In this document: one piece after another, positions 8,107-17,470 of the stretch
How positions within the stretch are numbered: the first letter of the stretch is position 1
Layout of the letters: each line of letters opens with the position of its first letter
Assembly (NCBI GenBank): GCA_025056255.1
Contig: JANWVT010000002.1
Span: 186,001-250,000 of the forward strand
Source: Bernardetiaceae bacterium
GTDB taxonomy: Bacteria; Bacteroidota; Bacteroidia; Cytophagales; Thermoflexibacteraceae
Length of the DNA stretch: 64,000 nt
Direction: 5' to 3'
Notes under the pieces: model-generated
The model's database searches: none
What the model saw: only the letters and a program-made list of their open reading frames with translations
What the model was told of the DNA's origin: nothing
Position numbers and translations under genes: made by a program

Positions 8107-9783
8107 ATGTTGCAAAAAATCATTGTTGGAATAGTATTTCTTTGTCTACTGGTTGCATGTGCCAACATGAGCACCCCACCTTCCGGTGGACCTAAAGATA
8201 TAACCCCTCCTAAACTTTTGTATAGTGTCCCCAAAGACCAAAGCATATTATTTAATGGCAAAGTCATCAAATTGGTTTTTGATGAGTATATAGAAGTGAA
8301 AAACCTTAAATCAGGACTCATCATCACTCCTACTGTGGGTGAATATGAATTTAGTCTAAAAAAAAATATACTCACATTAACTTTCGAGGAGGACTTTGCC
8401 CCTCAAACTACGTATGTACTCGACTTCGGACAAACCATACAAGATGTGAACGAACGCAATGTAGCTGAAAACCTGCGCATTGCTTTTTCTACAGGCGACA
8501 GAATAGATACAGCCAACATCAGCGGTCGCGTTACACAACTGCAAACCGGTCTGCCTGAAATAAAAGCGTCTGTCCTACTCTATCGAAAAGATGACACCCT
8601 TGACATTTTCAAGCACAAGCCTATGTACCAAACACGTACAGACTCCACAGGTAAATATCATATAAAAAATGTTAAACCCAGTCAATACAAAATTTATGCC
8701 CTACAAGAAGGTACCAAAAGTGATTTAATTTACAACAATACCCAAGAAGCCATTGCTTGGGATACCAACACGGTAGATTTAGAAAATCGCTCGTTTAAGA
8801 TAGTCAACCTGCAAACAGTGCGATATGACACCCGCCCTTTTCGACGTACGCAAGCACGCGCCGCACGACAGTACTATGAAGTTAAATATAACAAAGGCTT
8901 GTACAGGCTCCATTTGCAATATGCCGACAGTCAGTTTTACAACAAAGCCATATGGATACTTGAAAACGATTTGATAAGATTTTATCGCACCGATGCATAT
9001 AATTTAGGCGACAGCACTAAGATATATTTGTTTGCCACAGATTCAGCCAACAACCAACTTTCTGATACGCTTACCCTATCTTTTGCTGATATATCTAAGG
9101 AAAAAAATATTCGTAAAACTTCTTTTGAAGTTAAAGAACTTCCCTCAGCAGGGGCGCTTGTAACACCTGCTATGAATAAACTGAGCTTTGTGCTCAAATT
9201 TAACAAGCCCGTTGTTCAATACTCGGTTGATAGTATTGATTATCAGGTAGTTATAGGTAAAGATACTTTAAAAAAACAAAAACTTAGCCCCCAAGACTAC
9301 TCTTGGAATCAGAACTTTACCCAATTGAGCTTCAAAAAAGATTTCGGCAAAAATGTAAAAGAGTTTAAAATGCAAATTGGTAAAAATGCCTTTATTTCAG
9401 TAGAATCCGATACCCTTAAACCCAAAGAAATTTCTTACAAAGAACGCGACCCTAACGACCTTGCTACTATTAGTGGAGAAATACGCACCGACTTCCCCTA
9501 CTTTATTGTACAACTTACCTCAGAAAAGTTCAGTGTAGAGCAGGAATTATTCAATACTAAAAACTTCAAGTTTGAATATGTTACCCCCGGCGATAAACGC
9601 ATCCGTATCATTGGCGATTTAAACAACAATGGGAAGTGGGATGCAGGCAATCCAGCAAAGGGTATATTACCTGAACCTATCTACGTGTTTGAAGAAATAT
9701 TTAAAGTAAAACCCAAATGGGACTATGAAGATAATATTATAGACACAAGCAAAGAACCTGTTCCCGTACGCCCTGCTAAATAA
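8107..9783 (+). CDS. Ig-like domain lipoprotein (SbsA-type N-terminal Ig domain)
   Basis: This 558-residue protein has a lipoprotein signal peptide with lipobox LVAC (Cys18), followed by ANMSTPPSGGPKDITPPK. That start is very typical of a widespread Bacteroidota outer-membrane lipoprotein family. An SbsA-like Ig domain follows (about 30-130, FDEYIEVKNLKSGLIITP), then a carboxypeptidase-regulatory-like fold (about 133-210). The C-terminus carries GDLNNNGKWDAGN (about residues 500-512), typical of this family. It probably faces the periplasm or cell surface; the precise role is unknown. It is coupled to mnmG with a 3-bp gap. Confidence 0.8.
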   Translation: MLQKIIVGIVFLCLLVACANMSTPPSGGPKDITPPKLLYSVPKDQSILFNGKVIKLVFDEYIEVKNLKSGLIITPTVGEYEFSLKKNILTLTFEEDFAPQTTYVLDFGQTIQDVNERNVAENLRIAFSTGDRIDTANISGRVTQLQTGLPEIKASVLLYRKDDTLDIFKHKPMYQTRTDSTGKYHIKNVKPSQYKIYALQEGTKSDLIYNNTQEAIAWDTNTVDLENRSFKIVNLQTVRYDTRPFRRTQARAARQYYEVKYNKGLYRLHLQYADSQFYNKAIWILENDLIRFYRTDAYNLGDSTKIYLFATDSANNQLSDTLTLSFADISKEKNIRKTSFEVKELPSAGALVTPAMNKLSFVLKFNKPVVQYSVDSIDYQVVIGKDTLKKQKLSPQDYSWNQNFTQLSFKKDFGKNVKEFKMQIGKNAFISVESDTLKPKEISYKERDPNDLATISGEIRTDFPYFIVQLTSEKFSVEQELFNTKNFKFEYVTPGDKRIRIIGDLNNNGKWDAGNPAKGILPEPIYVFEEIFKVKPKWDYEDNIIDTSKEPVPVRPAK

Positions 9784-10147
9784 CATGAATATTTCGTGAA
9801 CAAAGTATGTACAACACCAGCACAGCACTATCAACAAAGTGAATTGCATGGCTCATTTACTCAAGTCGATGCAACAATAACATCCGATGTTCAATAGTAT
9901 GCAATACTTATTCAACAGGTCCTGATAAATTTAAATACGTGAACAGCGAACTTCAAATCTGCTTCATTCGTTGAATAGGTAAGTTAAGTTGCTATTAATA
10001 ACGCAGTTAGTTTTCATGTATCAATGAATAAGCCTTGCATATTTGTTACATTCCTTGAAAAGCCAAGTACAAATGCAGGCTGTTCAACTTCTACACTAAG
10101 CAACAACAAAAACTTTAAAATTTTTATAGCCTATAGAATTGTTTGAT
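9784..10147. other. Intergenic region without recognised feature
   Basis: These roughly 360 AT-rich bases separate the Ig-like lipoprotein from the TPR gene. I see no strong hairpin, T-run terminator or TAnnTTTG element at a useful position. The only open frames are short and have no motif. Confidence 0.4.
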
Positions 10148-11968
10148 ATGGTGAATAACATTAAACGTATTTTGTTATTACTGTTTTTGGGAGTAGGGTG
10201 GGCTATTTGCTTACAAGCGCAAGACGAGATAGAGCTTGCCAATGAATATTACATGAATGGAGAGTTTGACAAAGCCATATCTATCTATTCCAAACTTGTG
10301 CGCAATAAGCAATATGTTTATGAGGTACACAAAAACTACTTAGATGCCCTTTTAAAGCTGCAACAGTTAGACGAAGCTGAAAAATACTTGCGCCGACAAA
10401 TCAGAGCATATCCTACCGAAGGGTTATTTAATGTGGACTATGGCATAGTTTTAGGACTGATGGGGCGCCGCGAGGAGGCTCAAAAACATTTTGAGTCTTT
10501 TATTGCTTCCATTCGCAAAGACGATAACCTAATTAAATATGCAGCACGCTATTTTATCAACGCCAACTTATTCGATTATGCCGAGCAACTGTACTTAATG
10601 GGTAGAAAAAACGGCAACGACAAATTTATTTACGAGTTGGCTGTGCTATACTCACTTTCGGGTAAAATTGACAAAATGATTGAGGAGTACATGGAATTGC
10701 TTACCGAGGGTGAGCGACAATTAGACTATGTACAAAGTGTGTTGCAATCCAGAATTCGCGATGAGGAGTCCTTTGCCAAAATGGAGAACATCCTGATTCG
10801 TTACCTACAAAAATACCCCGACCAGATTGTTTTCAACGAAATGATGCTTTGGTACTACATCCAACTGAAAGACTTCAACAAAGCTCTGATACAAGCCAAA
10901 GCCATAGACCGCCGTAAAAAACTTGAAGGCATGGGACTTTACGAATTAGGCATGATTGCCATAGAAAACAAAGACTATCAAAATGCTATTAAAATATTTG
11001 AATACATTGTAGAAAAGTATCCGTCCGGAGATTTGTACCCCATAGCGCGCAGAATGTTGATTAAGTCGCGCGAAGAGGTTGTTAAAAATACATTTCCTAT
11101 TGATATACAAAAAATTAGGCAATTGGCAAATGACTATGCCAAGATGCTGTCAGAAGTGGGATTGCGCGAGTCTACTGCCGAGGCTGCCCGTAGCATGGCT
11201 CTTTTACAAGCTTTTTATTTAGACAATAAGGATACTGCAATTGCCATATTAGAAAAAATCATTGTTTCGCCGGCTACTGCTGGCAAACGTGAACTTGTTG
11301 CACAGGCAAAATTGGATTTGGGAGATATCTATTTGCTAAAAGGAGAGCCTTGGGAAAGTACGTTGCTGTATGCTCAGGTAGAAAAAGCTGAAAAAAATAC
11401 TAACATCGGACAATTGGCAAAGCTGCGCAATGCACGGCTATCTTATTTTAAAGGCGATTTTGAATTTGCCAAAGAATACTTAGACGTTCTCAAAGAAGCT
11501 ACCTCTCGTGAAATAGCCAATGATGCCATGCAGCTGTCTTTGCTTATTGGCGATAATTTAGAATTAGATACAGCTGAAACTACCCTACGCGAATTTGCCG
11601 CTATTGAACTACTGGTATTTCAAAATAAATTTGATGAAGCCCTTGCCCGCTATGCAAAAATGTTGCTTACCTACCCGGGGCATTCTCTGACCGATGAAAT
11701 CTACTGGGCACAAGCCAATATCTACATAAAACGCGGACAGTTTGGGCAAGCTATTGAACGCCTTAAAAAAATTGCCGAAGAGCATGCCGATGATATTCTT
11801 GCCGACGATGCCATTTTCACAATGGGCAAAATCTACGAAGAAAATCTCAAAGACAAGGCAATGGCTATGCAAATGTATCAAGACGTACTAACCAAATGTA
11901 AAGGCAGTGTGTACACAGCTGAAGCTCGCAGAAGATTTCGAACTTTGCGCGGCGATAATATCAACTAA
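10148..11968 (+). CDS. Tetratricopeptide repeat protein, secreted
   Basis: This protein of about 606 residues has an N-terminal signal peptide (VNNIKRILLLLFLGVGWAIC, then LQAQ as likely cleavage region). TPR-like helical hairpins run almost to the end, for example DEIELANEYYMNGEFDKAISIYSK, KDYQNAIKIFEYIVEKYPSG and FGQAIERLKKIAEEHADD. It is probably periplasmic and acts as a scaffold. The C-terminal part resembles BamD/YbgF-like TPR domains. ATG 10148 is preferred over the in-frame TTG at 10139. It is followed by the FAD oxidoreductase gene after a 2-bp gap, so the two are probably co-transcribed. Confidence 0.8.
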   Translation: MVNNIKRILLLLFLGVGWAICLQAQDEIELANEYYMNGEFDKAISIYSKLVRNKQYVYEVHKNYLDALLKLQQLDEAEKYLRRQIRAYPTEGLFNVDYGIVLGLMGRREEAQKHFESFIASIRKDDNLIKYAARYFINANLFDYAEQLYLMGRKNGNDKFIYELAVLYSLSGKIDKMIEEYMELLTEGERQLDYVQSVLQSRIRDEESFAKMENILIRYLQKYPDQIVFNEMMLWYYIQLKDFNKALIQAKAIDRRKKLEGMGLYELGMIAIENKDYQNAIKIFEYIVEKYPSGDLYPIARRMLIKSREEVVKNTFPIDIQKIRQLANDYAKMLSEVGLRESTAEAARSMALLQAFYLDNKDTAIAILEKIIVSPATAGKRELVAQAKLDLGDIYLLKGEPWESTLLYAQVEKAEKNTNIGQLAKLRNARLSYFKGDFEFAKEYLDVLKEATSREIANDAMQLSLLIGDNLELDTAETTLREFAAIELLVFQNKFDEALARYAKMLLTYPGHSLTDEIYWAQANIYIKRGQFGQAIERLKKIAEEHADDILADDAIFTMGKIYEENLKDKAMAMQMYQDVLTKCKGSVYTAEARRRFRTLRGDNIN

Positions 11969-11970
11969 AC

Positions 11971-13110
11971 ATGCTCAGTTTTTGGGAAAAAACATCTTTT
12001 ACTGATTACGACTACCTAATCATTGGCGGAGGTATTGTTGGACTTTCTACAGCAGCTGCACTTGCAGAACGCCAGCCCGATAAGCGCATTTTAGTTATTG
12101 AACGTGGCATATTGCCTCTGGGAGCAAGTACCAAAAATGCCGGCTTTGCTTGTTTTGGGAGCCTAACTGAATTGTTGGCTGACCTTCGTGTGATGTCCGA
12201 AGAACAGCTACTGGCACTAGTAGAGTTGCGTTGGAAAGGTTTGCTTCGCTTGCGTCAAAGGCTAGGCGACCAACGTATTGGTTATGAACCTGTTGGCGGC
12301 TACGAACTTATTGATGAACAATCTGTGCATAACTTAGAACAACTACCTTCGGTAAATTTCAAGTTGTTCAAGTTGTTCAAACAAACAGTATTCACTTTAG
12401 AAAATGATAAAATTCGCGAATTTGGCTTCAACGCTCAGTATTGTAAGTCTTTGTTATTCAATAATTTAGAAGGTGTTTTGCACACTGGTCGGATGATGAA
12501 AAGCCTTTGGCAATACGTTTCTGAGCGTGGCGTGCATATTGTAACTGGTTGCCAAGTACGTGAATTGCATGAACAAGCAGGAAAAATCCGCGTGGCTTGT
12601 CAAAGCATAGCGCAAACAATGGTGTTTGACGCTGAAAAAGTAGCAGTCTGTACCAATGCTTTTACTCGAGAGTTGTTTCCAACATTAGATATACAACCCG
12701 GAAGAGGACAAGTACTCATTACTGAACCGATTCCACATTTGCGCGTGCGCGGTGCTTTTCATATGCAAGAAGGTTATTATTACTTTCGTCACGTAGGCAA
12801 TTGCTTGCTGTTTGGTGGTGGTCGGAATGCAGATTTTGAGGGTGAATCTACTACACGTTTTGAAACCACTCCACTCATCATGGATTTGTTGGAAGAAAAA
12901 CTTCGGCATATCATTCTTCCTAATACAAATTTTCGAGTTGCTATGCGCTGGGCGGGTATTATGGCGTTTGGTTCAGACAAGCAGCCGATTGTTTGCCCAC
13001 ATCCTACGTTGCCGCAGGTATTTCTTGGCGTACGCATGGGGGGGATGGGGGTTGCCATCGGCTCTATGATTGGTGAGCAACTCGCCGATATGATGCAGCA
13101 TGCATCCTAA
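11971..13110 (+). CDS. FAD-dependent oxidoreductase (DAO family)
   Basis: This 379-residue flavoprotein has the Rossmann motif YLIIGGGIVGLSTAAALAE near the N-terminus and the dinucleotide-contacting segment ILVIERGILPLGASTKNAGFACFG. Its late part (WAGIMAFGSDKQPIVC and GVRMGGMGVAIGS) is as in the D-amino-acid oxidase/glycine oxidase superfamily. The substrate is probably an amine or amino acid, but this is inference. It is cytoplasmic with no signal peptide. It starts 2 bp after the TPR gene. In related bacteria similar FAD oxidoreductases sit near envelope genes, but no pathway partner is visible here. Confidence 0.82.
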   Translation: MLSFWEKTSFTDYDYLIIGGGIVGLSTAAALAERQPDKRILVIERGILPLGASTKNAGFACFGSLTELLADLRVMSEEQLLALVELRWKGLLRLRQRLGDQRIGYEPVGGYELIDEQSVHNLEQLPSVNFKLFKLFKQTVFTLENDKIREFGFNAQYCKSLLFNNLEGVLHTGRMMKSLWQYVSERGVHIVTGCQVRELHEQAGKIRVACQSIAQTMVFDAEKVAVCTNAFTRELFPTLDIQPGRGQVLITEPIPHLRVRGAFHMQEGYYYFRHVGNCLLFGGGRNADFEGESTTRFETTPLIMDLLEEKLRHIILPNTNFRVAMRWAGIMAFGSDKQPIVCPHPTLPQVFLGVRMGGMGVAIGSMIGEQLADMMQHAS

Positions 13111-14024
13111 GTATTTGTGGAAAGTAATGCTTGTTTTACAATATTCTGCCTCACAATTATGTATTTAAGTGGTTGTTTAGTTTTTTGTTAGGTCAACTTT
13201 GCTAAACTCATATTTATGATGGCAAACTTGTCGGTATTCGTAGGAACACGAACAACCTTCTTATAAGTAGGTGCTACAATGTAGCAAAGCTGTGTTTAGC
13301 TACCCAATCCCGTTCATCTTTTAGGAGATTTAGGCGCTTTTTATCCTCCTTGTTTGCACCTACACAACCTAAACATGCTCTAAGTGTTAGAGAAATCCAA
13401 CTTTTATTGCTGCTTGCATTTTTGCCAGCGATACATTTGCATAGTAGCAAATATTTTTTTGCGATGCGATTAATGTAATTAATCATTTGAAAGTACAATT
13501 TCTATTTACCATTGCCCGTTACTATTGCTTGCGCTGTTGTTCGTGTTTCACCAATAGACATCTGTTTTTGTGTGATATATTAAAAGGTAGAAGATTTTTT
13601 ATATTATGGCTTACTATTGACTCGGTGAAACATCGAAAATTGTTTTCTTTGAAAAGTTCAAAATTAAGATGTATCTTTCGGCTAATCCTTATTCTGGTAG
13701 TTTGCTATTTATAAGTAACCGCTATCAAGCTAATCTTAAATAATTCGCATAAAAAACGACAGGTTTACAAAATTGATGAGGTAGCCTACGTAAAGTAGTT
13801 AAGTGGTTTGTGTATTTAATAGTGCATTTTTGATAAACAAACAGCACAAAATCGCCAAATCAAACTAATGCTTTAAATTGTTCAGCTACTCGGGTTGTGT
13901 TTGTAGCAAATCTGTATAAACCTCCTCTGTTACCAAACCTGCTGGGTTGGGTTGCAAATAAAAGCACAACTGGAAACACTAAGTAAGAACGTAATTTCAT
14001 GTTCAGCTGTAGGCACAACTGTGT
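13111..14024. other. Large intergenic region
   Basis: These 914 AT-rich bases hold no convincing gene. Two short open frames (about 13274-13498 minus and 13487-13714 plus) lack motifs and look like chance. The left part (13172-13227) is one copy of a diverged repeat whose other copy lies at 36046-36101. The rest shows nothing I can name. Confidence 0.5.
13172..13227 (+). repeat. Intergenic repeat copy A
   Basis: These 56 bases align without gaps to 36046-36101, with 48 of 56 identical by my count. The first 17 bases (GTTGTTTAGTTTTTTGT) are identical. Downstream of both copies there are further loose similarities (GTTCATC and CCTAAACATG strings at comparable distances), so the original element may have been about 200 bp. 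Both copies lie right after the 3' end of a + strand gene. Confidence 0.6.
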
Positions 14025-15191
14025 ATGATTAATTTGCAAGAAAATCCCACTCGATTCAATATTGTAGTGTTAATAATGGCTGCCATTATAGGCATAGGCT
14101 CTATTATCTACACTAACTCGTTGGTAGGTCGCATTTTAGAACAAGAAAAGCAGCAAACTTCTATTTTTGCCAAAGTACAGGAGTACATCGCTTCTGTGGA
14201 GGCGAATGAAAATGTAAATACACTTATTGAAGTAATTGATGCCAATTATACCTACCCTGTTATTTTAACCGATGAAAATGATAAAGTATTAGGGCATCGG
14301 AATATTCGTTTTTCCAAAGGGAAAGATTCATTAAAGCATTTGGCAAGCGAATTAGAAGAAATGAAGGCGGCTCACCCTCCTATTGTAGTGGAGCCTGCTC
14401 CCGGACTAAAAAATTTCATTTATTACAAAAACTCAGATTTGGTAACCCAGTTGCAAATTTATCCTTATGTAGAACTATTTATTATTGCCGTATTTTTCTT
14501 GATTGTGTACATTTTATTCAACGCTTCGCGCAAAGCTGAGCAGAACAAAGTTTGGGTAGGACTGGCTAAGGAAACAGCTCATCAGTTAGGCACGCCTATC
14601 TCTTCACTAATGGCTTGGATGGAATATTTCAAAACCGACAGTTCTATAGATGAGAGCATTATAGCTGAGTTGGAAAAAGATGTTACACGTTTGGAAATGA
14701 TTACAGCTCGATTTTCTAGTATTGGCTCACCGCCTGTTCTCAAATTTGAGAATGTTGAACAATTGGTAAAAGAAAATATTGACTACCTACAAAAGCGCAT
14801 ATCTTCAAAAGTACAAATCAATATTAGAAACTTGTCAAATGTGCCCTTAGATGCACCACTTAATCGTGGGTTGTTTGAGTGGGTTATTGAGAATGTGTGT
14901 AAAAATGCAGTAGATGCTATGGGGGGCGTTGGGAAAATCAATATTTTTTTGAGTTATGCTCGCGACGGCAAGCATTTGCAAATTGATATTGCTGATACAG
15001 GCAAGGGAATTCCTAAATCGCTTTGGAAACACATTTTTAAACCCGGCTATACAACCAAAAAACGAGGCTGGGGACTCGGACTAACGCTCGCAAAGCGTAT
15101 TGTAGAAGACTATCACAAAGGTAGCATTACAGTGTTGTCTTCTGCTCCTAACGAAGGCACTACTTTCCGCATTTTATTGCCACGCTTCTAA
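14025..15191 (+). CDS. Sensor histidine kinase
   Basis: This 388-residue membrane kinase has a transmembrane segment near residues 14-32, a periplasmic sensor loop (about 35-145), and a second transmembrane segment near 146-166. The cytoplasmic kinase core follows. The H box is KETAHQLGTPISS with phosphoacceptor His186, the N box ENVCKNAVDAM, the G1 box DIADTGKGIP and the G2 box GLGLTLAKRIVEDYHKG. The AHQLGTP form is frequent in Bacteroidota kinases. No response regulator is adjacent, so the partner is unknown. It precedes the BatA-type gene by about 48 bp. Confidence 0.88.
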   Translation: MINLQENPTRFNIVVLIMAAIIGIGSIIYTNSLVGRILEQEKQQTSIFAKVQEYIASVEANENVNTLIEVIDANYTYPVILTDENDKVLGHRNIRFSKGKDSLKHLASELEEMKAAHPPIVVEPAPGLKNFIYYKNSDLVTQLQIYPYVELFIIAVFFLIVYILFNASRKAEQNKVWVGLAKETAHQLGTPISSLMAWMEYFKTDSSIDESIIAELEKDVTRLEMITARFSSIGSPPVLKFENVEQLVKENIDYLQKRISSKVQINIRNLSNVPLDAPLNRGLFEWVIENVCKNAVDAMGGVGKINIFLSYARDGKHLQIDIADTGKGIPKSLWKHIFKPGYTTKKRGWGLGLTLAKRIVEDYHKGSITVLSSAPNEGTTFRILLPRF

Positions 15192-15239
15192 TGGCTTAGT
15201 ATGTGTGGCTTTTTAGTTGTTTTGTTGTACTTTGCAGCT

Positions 15240-17315
15240 ATGAGTTTCTTGTATCCATCGTTTCTTTGGGCGCTGGTGCTTGTTGTTGTGCCTATTGTTA
15301 TACATCTGTTCAATTTTCAACGTCCGAAGGTAGTATATTTTACCAACGTAGCTTTTTTACGTGAAGTACAGTTAGTAGCCAATGCACGCAATCGGCTTAA
15401 GCACCTGCTCATATTACTCATGCGTTGTTTGTTTGTAGTAGCGCTGGTGATAGCATTTGCACAGCCTTTTATTCCCTACGATCGGGCAGATAACTTACCT
15501 ATTGCAAGCAATCAAGCAGCTATTTACATCGATAATTCATTTAGCATGCAAAATGAGCGCGACGGTAAAAAATTACTTGACCGCTCAGTAGACTTCGCCT
15601 TGCAAATTGTGAAAGGATTTCCACAAAATGCACGTTTCTCGGTACTGAACAACAGTTTTGAAAATGACCTGAATTTCCTGTTTGAACCTGCCAAGGCAAA
15701 CGACCTGATATCTAAAACCGACTACAGCAACGTAGGGCGTACCTTAGAGAGTGTTTATGAGCGCCAAAAAAACATCCTTGCTAACTTGGCTGGTGGTGGT
15801 AGCCATCACATTTTTTGGTTGACCGATTTTCAGCACCTACCAAACAGTAATTTGGAAAAATTAGCTGCTGAATTAGATAGTGTAAACCGATTTTACTTGC
15901 TGCCTCAGCAAGCTAACGATGTATCAAATGTTTATGTCGATTCAGTGTGGTTAGAAAATCCTTTTGTGCGAGTAAATGAAAGCAACACCCTGCGTATCAA
16001 GCTACGCCACTTTGGCACCGAACCTGCTACCGAGCGATTAGTGCGCCTTTTTATAGAAGGTAAACAAGTTTCGGGAGGAACCATTAGTCTGCAGCCAAGT
16101 GAATCAGCTGAGTTGGCTCTAAACTTTGCTGTTACCTCCTCAGGACAAAAACCTTGCAAAGTGGTAGTGGAAGATACGCCTGTTATTTTCGACAATAACT
16201 ATTATTTTACGCTCAACGTTGCTCCTCAAATTAACATTTTACACATTGTAGAAGGCAAAGGCTCGCCCTATGTGCCTAATGTATATGCCAATGAACCATT
16301 TTTTAAAGTTGAATCGGTTGGAGTAGGCAGTTTAGACTATGCTCGCATCAATGCCGCCAATGTGGTGATTTTACAAGGGCTGAAAAATATTGATAGCAGC
16401 TTACAAACTGCATTGCGCAACTTCTTGGTGCGCGGTGGTGCGTTGGCAATTTTTCCTGGTCAAGTTTTTGATGCGCAAAGCTACAGCGCTCTATTAGGTT
16501 TACGCGTAGTATTTATGCCCGATGCACTTTCTACGGCTACACCTAAGTTGTCCATGAATCCGCCCGATTTACAAGCGCCATTCTTCAAAGATGTATTTGA
16601 GAAAATCAATGAACAAATGGCAATGCCAGAGGCAAAAGTAAATCTGACATGGAGCGGTACAGGCAAAGAGTTGCTGAGCTTGCGGAATGGACAGCCCTAT
16701 CTAACTGTTTTTGAACTATTCAATAGCACAGTTTTTCTCTTTGCTTCCCCCTTAGACTTGGCTTTTACAGAATTACCACAAAACGCACTTTTTGTGCCTA
16801 TTATGTACAAAATTGCCTTAGCTGGCAGGCGAAGTGGTGAACGACTGGCTTATTCCTTTGCTGAACCGTTGATAGCACTGCCATTGGCAGAGGGACAGAA
16901 CTTCTCGCGCAACGACGTGTTGAAACTTGTGCCAGTAGACTCTTTATCCATCAATCGCGAATTAATTCCTGTACAGCGTTTTGCCGATAACCAACTCATA
17001 ATTGAGCTGCCCAAAACTGAGCTTCCAGCTGGTAATTACAACTTAGTACAACGAAAAAATAATAACATAGTCGCATCACTTGCTTTAAACTACGACAAGG
17101 CTGAGTCGCAGTTTAAAACTTATACGATTGAAGAATTGAAGCGCATTTTTGCTGGCAAAAAAAACGTTCAGGTGCTAGATGAAGTAAGTGCACGCGAGTT
17201 TACTGGTGCCTTTAATGTGCTCAACTTGAATAAGCCACTTTGGCGCTATTTTATCATTGCAGCCCTACTATTCCTCCTAATTGAAGTATTGCTTATAAGA
17301 TTTTGGAAAAGCTGA
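15240..17315 (+). CDS. BatA-type VWA domain membrane protein
   Basis: ATG 15240 (MSFLYPSFLWALVLVVVPIV) gives the canonical N-terminal double-transmembrane BatA domain (helices about 5-25 and 56-76, separated by a basic RNRLKHLL stretch). The upstream in-frame ATG 15201 adds a non-conserved 13-residue extension. A VWA-like domain follows, with a MIDAS-like DNSFSM near residue 98. A long beta-rich region comes next, then a C-terminal transmembrane helix (about 666-685). The length is about 691 residues. Such proteins occur in the phylum next to MoxR/Bat genes or alone; here no moxR or bat genes flank it. Function in envelope stress or assembly is inferred. Confidence 0.8.
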   Translation: MSFLYPSFLWALVLVVVPIVIHLFNFQRPKVVYFTNVAFLREVQLVANARNRLKHLLILLMRCLFVVALVIAFAQPFIPYDRADNLPIASNQAAIYIDNSFSMQNERDGKKLLDRSVDFALQIVKGFPQNARFSVLNNSFENDLNFLFEPAKANDLISKTDYSNVGRTLESVYERQKNILANLAGGGSHHIFWLTDFQHLPNSNLEKLAAELDSVNRFYLLPQQANDVSNVYVDSVWLENPFVRVNESNTLRIKLRHFGTEPATERLVRLFIEGKQVSGGTISLQPSESAELALNFAVTSSGQKPCKVVVEDTPVIFDNNYYFTLNVAPQINILHIVEGKGSPYVPNVYANEPFFKVESVGVGSLDYARINAANVVILQGLKNIDSSLQTALRNFLVRGGALAIFPGQVFDAQSYSALLGLRVVFMPDALSTATPKLSMNPPDLQAPFFKDVFEKINEQMAMPEAKVNLTWSGTGKELLSLRNGQPYLTVFELFNSTVFLFASPLDLAFTELPQNALFVPIMYKIALAGRRSGERLAYSFAEPLIALPLAEGQNFSRNDVLKLVPVDSLSINRELIPVQRFADNQLIIELPKTELPAGNYNLVQRKNNNIVASLALNYDKAESQFKTYTIEELKRIFAGKKNVQVLDEVSAREFTGAFNVLNLNKPLWRYFIIAALLFLLIEVLLIRFWKS

Positions 17316-17441
17316 CAAGTTGATACCTACCCCCATACGGCAATTGCTGTGCAATGGAAATCATGTTCCAGCAAGGGCGTACACAGAAAAACAACATAGT
17401 TTTGTGCTAAAAAACTGTGAAAATCTGAATAAATCAATTGC

Positions 17442-17449
17442 TAACTTTG
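17442..17449 (+). promoter_or_regulatory. Candidate -7 element of the serA fusion gene
   Basis: TAACTTTG fits TAnnTTTG and lies 21 nt before the preferred ATG at 17471. No clear -33 TTTG is seen at 19-21 nt. It supports choosing ATG 17471 over the in-frame TTG at 17438, which would overlap the promoter. Confidence 0.4.
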
Positions 17450-17470
17450 CGCTTCAAATTACAAGCGCAA

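Noticed and set aside
13274-13714. Small genes in the 13.1-14.0 kb gap
   Set aside because: Open frames of about 75 codons have non-ATG or poor starts, no motif and low-complexity composition; they overlap each other on opposite strands.
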